Positions 63,439 to 64,000 of a stretch of 64,000 nucleotides of DNA are shown here, piece by piece. Origin of the DNA: Stutzerimonas kunmingensis (GTDB taxonomy: Bacteria; Pseudomonadota; Gammaproteobacteria; Pseudomonadales; Pseudomonadaceae); assembly GCF_021432085.1 (NCBI RefSeq), contig NZ_CP090366.1, positions 992,001-1,056,000 on the forward strand, given 5' to 3'. Made by a program: the position numbers and the translations under genes. The notes under the pieces are model-generated. The model ran no database searches and was not told the origin of the DNA. It saw only the letters and a list, made by a program, of their open reading frames with translations. Within the stretch, counting starts at the first letter, position 1. The number at the start of each line of letters is the position of its first letter.

Positions 63439-64000
63439 TCAGGCACGTCGGACGCCGCTGATGCGTACCCAGCCATCTTTGTCGGCGGTTGGATCGAGCT
63501 CGAACGCATCGCTGTAGGCGGCGCGTACCTCTTCGGCCTGTTCGGCGAGGATGCCGGACAGTGCCAGGCGGCCGCCGGCCTTGACCAGTGAGGTGATGCG
63601 CGGCGCCAGCGAAACCAGCGGGCCGGCAAGGATGTTGGCGACCACCACGTCGGCAGCCTTTTCCGGCAGCTGTTCAGGCAGGTGGAGCGCGAAACGCTCT
63701 GCGGCGATGCCGTTGCGCTCGGCGTTGTCGCGTGAAGCGTCCAGCGCCTGGGTATCGATGTCGGTGCCGACGGCATGCTCGGCGCCCAGCAACAGGCCGG
63801 CGATCGCCAGGATGCCCGAGCCGCAGCCGAAATCCAGCAGGGACTGGCCCTGCAGAGGCTGGGCATCCAGCCACTCGAGACAAAGTGCGGTAGTGGGGTG
63901 GGTGCCGGTACCGAACGCCAGGCCAGGATCCAGCAGCAGGTTGACCGCGTCGGGCTCCGGCGCCGCGTGCCAGCTGGGGACGATCCACAGGCGGCGGCCG
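63439..64000 (-). CDS. prmA: Ribosomal protein L11 methyltransferase, N-terminus outside window
   Basis: The last 186 codons are visible (the 5' end runs off the right edge). The SAM-binding motif [15 protein letters not shown] follows the family [18 protein letters not shown] segment. The PrmA signature [15 protein letters not shown] and the C-terminal [12 protein letters not shown] are present. Trimethylates L11. It precedes the DUF3426 gene and dusB-fis. Confidence 0.95.
   Translation of the reverse strand, partial: GRRLWIVPSWHAAPEPDAVNLLLDPGLAFGTGTHPTTALCLEWLDAQPLQGQSLLDFGCGSGILAIAGLLLGAEHAVGTDIDTQALDASRDNAERNGIAAERFALHLPEQLPEKAADVVVANILAGPLVSLAPRITSLVKAGGRLALSGILAEQAEEVRAAYSDAFELDPTADKDGWVRISGVRRA

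Overview
This 64 kb window is a conserved chromosomal core segment of a high-GC gammaproteobacterium of the Pseudomonas type, most likely the Pseudomonas (Stutzerimonas) stutzeri group. The evidence is gene order (bamE/fur/recN/grpE-dnaK-dnaJ/dapB/carAB/greA; ftsH/folP/glmM/tpiA/secG/tRNAs/rimP-nusA-infB-rbfA-truB-rpsO-pnp; pcnB-folK-panBCD next to cbrAB-crcZ; retS/purD/purH/fis/dusB/prmA) and Pseudomonas-specific regulators (the CrcZ sRNA, CbrX-CbrA-CbrB, a RetS-type hybrid kinase). No insertion sequence, prophage, integron, CRISPR array, rRNA operon or plasmid function was found. Positions and names come from reading the sequence; no database was searched.

Layout. 1-6.6 kb: outer-membrane lipoprotein bamE (partial) divergent from fur, SOS gene recN (LexA box), and the heat-shock operon grpE-dnaK-dnaJ behind a near-consensus sigma-32 promoter. 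6.7-13.3 kb: dapB, then carA-carB-greA-DUF4149, with a pyrBI-like attenuator and leader ORF before carA, and yhbY on the other strand. 13.3-19.3 kb: a gene-free gap where rlmE/ftsJ would be expected, then ftsH, folP, glmM, tpiA, secG. 19.3-28.3 kb: tRNA-Leu(GAG), tRNA-fMet and the rimP-nusA-infB-rbfA-truB-rpsO-pnp transcription/translation/RNA-decay cluster.

28.3-36.4 kb: a BON-domain periplasmic protein with a complete sigma-54 control region, then on the minus strand DUF748 plus two tandem DUF2845 genes, an RlmI-like methyltransferase, an MpaB-like protein and pgi. 36.7-47.8 kb (all minus strand): panD, panC, panB, folK, pcnB; the catabolite-repression module crcZ, cbrB, cbrA, cbrX; gluQ and dksA. 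47.9-54.1 kb: an aminotransferase, sfsA, an orphan rmlD-like reductase, an AEC transporter, a 28-residue membrane peptide gene and two membrane proteins. 54.4-64 kb (minus strand): retS-like hybrid kinase, purD, purH, fis, dusB, a DUF3426 protein and the 3' part of prmA.

The genes are mostly housekeeping: protein folding, pyrimidine/arginine and purine synthesis, folate and pantothenate synthesis, cell-wall precursor synthesis, translation initiation and RNA turnover. The regulatory content is richer. There are two sigma-54 promoters with IHF and upstream-activator sites (one classic at crcZ, one apparently undescribed at the BON gene), a translation-coupled attenuator at carAB, LexA and sigma-32 sites, and a family of intergenic hairpins around dapB, rbfA and pnp. 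Nothing in the window looks like a wholly new multi-gene system; the best novelty candidates are regulatory elements and very small genes.
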